A stretch of DNA of 64,000 nt, taken from positions 15,284,468 through 15,348,467 of the forward strand of contig CM046847.1 in NCBI GenBank assembly GCA_025618425.1, in the 5' to 3' direction. A program made the translations under genes and the position numbers. Under the pieces are notes generated by a model, which saw nothing but the letters and a program-made list of their open reading frames with translations, was not told where the DNA came from and searched no databases. Below are positions 59,641-64,000 of this stretch, in pieces. Origin of the DNA: Heliocidaris tuberculata (taxonomy: Eukaryota; Echinodermata; Echinoidea; Camarodonta; Echinometridae). The stretch's first letter is position 1. Each line of letters starts with the position of its first letter.

Positions 59641-60940
59641 CCTCATCACACCGCTCAGGTCATGCATACGACTTGGATGAATGGAGCCACTTTTTGTGGA
59701 CCTGCCGACTGACCATGCTGACCCGAAGTTGAAAATGCTGGGGTGCCCCCTCATTCCAGCTTTATTGAAAACATATATGCATATCTCTAAGTATATTTAA
59801 GAAGGGTCCGTAATCAATGCATTTTTCAAGTTTATGTTATCATAGTGCTTTCCTCTTTACGGAATCAAAAGTTTTTTGCAGAACAACGAAACATACATAT
59901 AATTTTTTTTTTCCTTAACAAAACTCTAGTCTATTATATTTCCAACTTCATCCTTCTTTTGTTTTCCCTTTATTCTATTAACAATATTCCAGAATTCAGC
60001 AGGATTTCTTTTTTCCACAGAGAGGAGTTTATCTAAAAACTTCCTTTTGTTATTCCTATATGTTTTTTGCGTATTATTCTAAGAAGCAACTTTTTTTTAC
60101 ACATGGTTTCTAACCGTAACGGCTTATGCCATGGGTTTTGTCTTAAGAGCCGACATAGCCTTCGAATAGTTCGAATATTTCTACAGTCAGCATCATGCCA
60201 CTGTTTATTATGAATGAGTTTCTTTTTAAAGCAAGGACAAGTGACTTGAGTTGTGCAGCATTCTGTAAGACTGTTGTAAAATCTTTAATTAAAGGTCCCC
60301 TGTAACCCAAAGGCAAGTTGATTCCTGTTGATGTGCAGGGATGCATACAACTTATATTTTGTTAGAACATCTAAATATGTTTCATAATTTTTTATTTTTT
60401 TTAAATCATTTTCTCAAACATGCTAATCTCCACCCTTAAAAAAATGCCCCAGATCTCATTCCTGTAATGACATCATCTGTGTCAAACCATGTGTTTCGAT
60501 CTGGGTGCCAGAAGTATTAATCGACATATCGACCGTAAAAAATTACATTCTACTGCGTTAAATCATATTATTTCTAGTCAGTATCAAGTATAATTTCATA
60601 GTTATATGAAATGAATATAATTATTTATCTGTATAACATAGCATATTATTAGAAGTGGTGTCAAGAAAGAAAAGGGTTGTAACATTTATCAGCATGAATA
60701 CCGATGATCTCATTGTTATATTTGAAAATGTCTGAAGACCTCATGAGTCAGAGGTTGCAGAGTTGGAACAAGGGCCTAAGAATGCTCGAATGAGATTGCT
60801 AATTCTGTAATCGAGTTCCAACATCGTTCAAGTGGATATTGTCCGCATAGAATTTGTCGATTGGCATGCCAAAATTACCAAGGTTTGAGACATAAGGATG
60901 TGTTTCTGAATCCTCGTAATTGAGGGGGCCACGATTTCTT
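59641..60940. other. non-coding, no gene seen
   Basis: Upstream exons of the P450 gene should lie left of 62156 but none was recognised here. Sequence is AT-rich without familiar motifs. Confidence 0.5.
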
Positions 60941-60959
60941 TGAAGGCATTTACCTTTTC

Positions 60960-61350
60960 ATAATAGCGGTTTAGTGCCATTGCAGAGAGACAACGACCCG
61001 TTCACATTTCTTTGTAGCCTTAAATAAAAGTTTGTCAAGATCTGTACAAACTTTATCTACACATTGTGACTCAGGTTATTGTACCGACATGGAGTGCGAT
61101 AATATCACACGGTTTCAATCTGTCTATTGTGTCACTCGCATCTTCTAGAGTAGGGGCATATATGTTATCACCCCAATGGCCCGCTTTAGCTGTTAGTTTA
61201 CCACTATCGACTAGTTTACAGACAGAATCGTGGACGAGCGTTATGTTTTTGCCATGGGTCCTCATATTACCCCCGTCTATTTCTGTACTTACGTTATGCA
61301 CGTTTTCGGAAATTCGTCTACCACACTTTACGCGAGGCAAGAAGAAAACA
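60960..61350 (-). pseudogene. relic resembling an SGNH-hydrolase domain of a retroelement
   Basis: Minus-strand text includes ITLVHDSVCKLVDSGKL, PTLEDASDTIDRL, CDIIALHVGTIT and, past a stop, CTDLDKLLFKATKKCERVVV. An I.LH.GTND box followed by a K..VVVSLP segment recalls SGNH/GDSL-type domains found in some animal LINEs; the Asn of GTN is replaced by Ile here and stops interrupt the frame. A GA/CT microsatellite at 61387-61416 separates it from more open sequence. Identification is tentative. Confidence 0.4.
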
Positions 61351-61381
61351 GTGGCATAGCTATGAAAAAGAAAGAGAGAAT

Positions 61382-61386
<5 letters not shown>

Positions 61387-61416
<30 letters not shown>
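61387..61416. repeat. (GA)n microsatellite
   Basis: GA dinucleotide run of about 30 nt. Confidence 0.9.
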
Positions 61417-61421
<5 letters not shown>

Positions 61422-62155
61422 GACAGGTGAGAGAACGTAAAAAGAAGATAATATGACTCCTTTACCCTCCTGTTTTTCAACGGTTTTGTTTAATGGCATT
61501 TCATCAAGTGAGACCAACGAGTAAGATCCATGCTCCCCTCCCGATGATGTTGTTGCCCCCCCCCCCCCCCCACCCCCAGTGTCTAGACCCATGCTACGAC
61601 ACTGAGGAGAACCTTGGTAGTCCTCTATTTTGAACATCCTATTTAAAATTATTTCACTCCATCCAGGCATCGGCTTCTGTAATGGTGAGGTATGGAAGGA
61701 GCAGCGCCGATTCTCTCTCTCAATCTTCAAAAAGGCTGATGTTGGTGGTATCAGGCAAGATTTTTTTTTTTAATACTAAAGTAACACCTTTTTTTTTTTT
61801 TTTGTCATGCCATCTTTTAATTTTGATTTTTATTTTAATCCAATAATTCTCTTTTTCTTTCGCCTAATATGTCGTGTGCCTTCATAAGAGCGGGAATGAA
61901 TGAACAATGAACAGGTAACAAAAAATTATCTGCTCGTTGATATTTGTGAGATTTTAATATATCTGATGACAGTAACGATTTGCACATCCTACGAGAGCTT
62001 GGTTCGGACCAACTATCAAGTAAATGTAAAATGATTAATTTGGATAGCAATTCATGTTGACAATGCCACAATACTTGGTAGCGTATGGGAGATGATATGA
62101 CCTTGGACTTGCCCCCCCCCCAAAAGACGAGTGAGTTTTCGTGTTTTCCCAACAG

Positions 62156-62567
62156 CTTTGAGGAAGTCATCGGCTCTCAGGCAGAAAGTTTGTTGATTAA
62201 GATGGAAGAGACTGATGGCATCAGCTTTGACCCACAGCCAATAGTCCATACGTCAGTTGGTAACGTCATCACCAAGATCATCACTGGGGTGACTTACGAG
62301 TACAGTGATCCCGAATTCCGACGCCTTATGAGTAACGCGAACCGGGTATTCGACCTGCTGGGCCCAGGAGCCGGACTACTAACCGCTGTTCCGATACTCG
62401 CTGCAATTCCGTCACCAACTAAACGTGAATTAATGAAGGCTTGGAAAGGGATTTATGACTTCATGAGGAAAAATATTGAAATCCACAAAGCAGAATTTGA
62501 CCCAAACCAAGAGGCGACTGATTTTATGGGTAGTTATCTGCAGGAAATGGAAAGAAAAAAGTCAGAG
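62156..62567 (+). CDS. CYP2-like cytochrome P450, internal exon (partial gene)
   Basis: Cytochrome P450 enzymes are ER-membrane haem monooxygenases. This exon follows acceptor gttttcccaacag| and ends at donor GAG|GTATGT in phase 0. It encodes the C to G helix region: FEEVIGSQAESLLIKMEE, FDPQPIVHTSVGNVITKII, YEYSDPEFRRL, then FDLLGPGAGLLTAVPILAAI and HKAEFDPNQEATDFMGSYLQ. The VGNVI..I..G..Y.Y.DPEF pattern and DF...YL.EM segment match CYP2-type microsomal P450s. Upstream exons with the membrane anchor were not found. The first residue depends on a base from the missing upstream exon. Confidence 0.88.
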
Positions 62568-63202
62568 GTATGTCAGCATCGGGTCGATTGAACTGTTATT
62601 TACTCTGACATTAGAAATTGAAATTTATTGCCATATCCAATCAGCATAATCAGGTCAGAGTTGTAAAGATGGTATGTGCATGTTTAGACCTTAATGACTC
62701 TCTAAATACATCTGTTTACATATATATATAGAAGACGATAACCTTTAAGAACTTGCTGTAGACAATTGGTGCTTCAAACTTCTTTCCGTGAAATCATATC
62801 AACCGTTCATTTTAAAATTCAATTACCAGCAGTTCACCAATCCTCTACACAAATGTACGCACAGAACAACGGGCATAGAATCAAATTCAGAAATAAATGG
62901 CTTGCAAGATTTAAAACAGAGCATTGGAAAATTCTATAAACAATAAAGCTTTATTCGTCAGGTATATGGGTCATGAAACCATATTGCAACCCCCCCCCCC
63001 CTCCCTTTTTTTCTGATAACTATACTGACATATCATTCTTTTTGTTTGTCGATGAAAGAATCGATCCCTTTCATAGAGGAGGGTGTGTTTAGAAACAGTT
63101 GTGACCAGTAATGTATTTATGGCACAGGTATGAAAAATATTATTTTGGAGAAAACTAGAAATTCGTCATTATTTTTAGTGAATAACTATTCCTTACAAAC
63201 AG
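62568..63202 (+). other. P450 intron
   Basis: Bounded by GTATGT and ccttacaaacag; phase 0. Holds a poly-C/T run (about 62990-63010) and nothing else recognised. Confidence 0.8.
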
Positions 63203-63665
63203 AATTCTCAGGGATATTTCGATGACATCAATCTCATGGTCTGTTGCTTTGACCTGCTTATCGCCGGACTGGAAACAACTTCCACCAATATCCTATGGGG
63301 TCTCCACACATTGGCTTCATACCCCGAAGTCCAGCGTCGAGTTCGCAGAGAGATCATAGACGTGGTCGGCCAAGGACGACTTCCGCACTACTCTGACCAC
63401 CACAGACTGCCCTTAACAATGGCTACAATTGCAGAATGCATGCGTTTCAGACCCGCGGTAACGCTTCTGCCTCATCACGTCGCGACCGAGGATTGTACGA
63501 TTGGCGAGTACGACATCCCCAAGGGCAGTGTGGTTACCACCAACCTATGGCATCTGGCACAAAGTCCGTCTCTCTGGGAAAATCCACAGGAGTTCCGACC
63601 AGACAGATTTTTGAACGAGGATGGGGAGTTCGATAGGACTAAAGAGCCATTACTCTTTGGAACAG
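63203..63665 (+). CDS. CYP2-like cytochrome P450, exon with I- and K-helix motifs (partial gene)
   Basis: Joins the previous exon in phase 0 and ends GGAACAG|GTATC with one base of a codon. I-helix AGLETTS matches the oxygen-binding AGx(D/E)T(T/S) motif, K-helix ECMRFRP gives the ExxR pair, and PQEFRPDRFL gives the PERF-like region, so it appears functional. Text ENPQEFRPDRFLNEDGEF and EPLLFGTG leads directly into the haem-binding FxxGxRxCxG loop, which must start in the next exon, beyond the window. CYP2 genes commonly split there. Exact CYP subfamily cannot be set from this part. Confidence 0.92.
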
Positions 63666-64000
63666 GTATCTTTTAGGACTGATTTGAAGATTTTTGCCAT
63701 TAACAAGAATTGACATAATGACATAAGCATTGAGTGAGTTTGAAAATCTACAAAGTCACAAGAAATGGGAAGAAACAACGACAACGAATATTCTAACTAT
63801 ATATGATATTAACTAGTGTCAAATCAATTTTCCTTGATACATTTAGATAAATAGGCAAAGTACTGGATAAAGGAAGATATAGCAGGGTGGACAATGAGAA
63901 ACAGCAAAATTGAAAGATACGATTTGCGCTGTTACAACAGTCTAATATTTGAATGTTTTAGGATTGGGGATAAAACGTATTATTTCAAGAAATTATCAAT
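63666..64000 (+). other. P450 intron, running off the window
   Basis: Sequence after donor GTATC to the window edge; the haem-loop exon was not seen here. Confidence 0.7.

Overview
This is a 64 kb piece of an animal genome: AT-rich, intron-containing, dense in transposable elements. The gene families, a Penelope-like element with a GIY-YIG endonuclease, tRNA-derived SINE sequence and many short terminal-inverted-repeat elements suggest a marine invertebrate deuterostome, most likely a sea urchin. That placement is inference from repeat style and protein flavour, not from a marker gene.

Three host genes can be supported. (1) 3.2-6.2 kb, plus strand: the last two exons of a DOK (docking protein) adaptor, giving most of a PH domain, a poly-glycine linker and an IRS-type PTB domain followed by a tyrosine-rich tail; the first coding exon was not found. 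(2) 49.1-34.9 kb, minus strand: a complete T-box transcription factor gene in eight coding exons. All seven junctions keep the reading frame, and the joined coding sequence is 2484 nt (827 residues). Exons 2 (90 nt) and 5 (68 nt) are too short to stand out as open frames and were located by splice-phase matching. The T-box carries an insertion of about 80 residues, rich in Ser. (3) 62.2-63.7 kb, plus strand: two internal exons of a CYP2-like cytochrome P450, ending just before the haem-binding loop; the gene runs off the right edge.

The rest is intergenic or intronic and mostly mobile DNA. A Penelope-like retroelement (21.8-26.9 kb, minus strand) has reverse transcriptase, CCHH-type zinc motif and GIY-YIG domains broken by three frameshifts, and is flanked by three copies of its terminal repeat, one inverted, with long purine/pyrimidine tracts and hammerhead-ribozyme-like motifs. 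Short non-autonomous DNA elements are numerous and several show target-site duplications that reveal their superfamily: hAT-like (8 bp) at 27.6, 28.1, 33.2 and 55.9 kb and probably 32.1 and 32.9 kb; Harbinger-like (TAA) at 2.6 kb; pogo/Tigger-like (TA) at 15.9 and 31.1 kb; TTAA-flanked elements at 8.8, 12.8, 14.6, 19.2 and 42.5 kb. Two LINE fragments, a tRNA-type SINE nested in another repeat, and an SGNH-like relic lie at 56-62 kb. The 7 kb intron 6 of the T-box gene holds many of these remnants.

The three host genes have no evident joint role. The long F/S/L-rich and K/E/R-rich open frames at 22.0-22.6 and 25.9-26.7 kb are translations of the pyrimidine/purine tracts, not genes.
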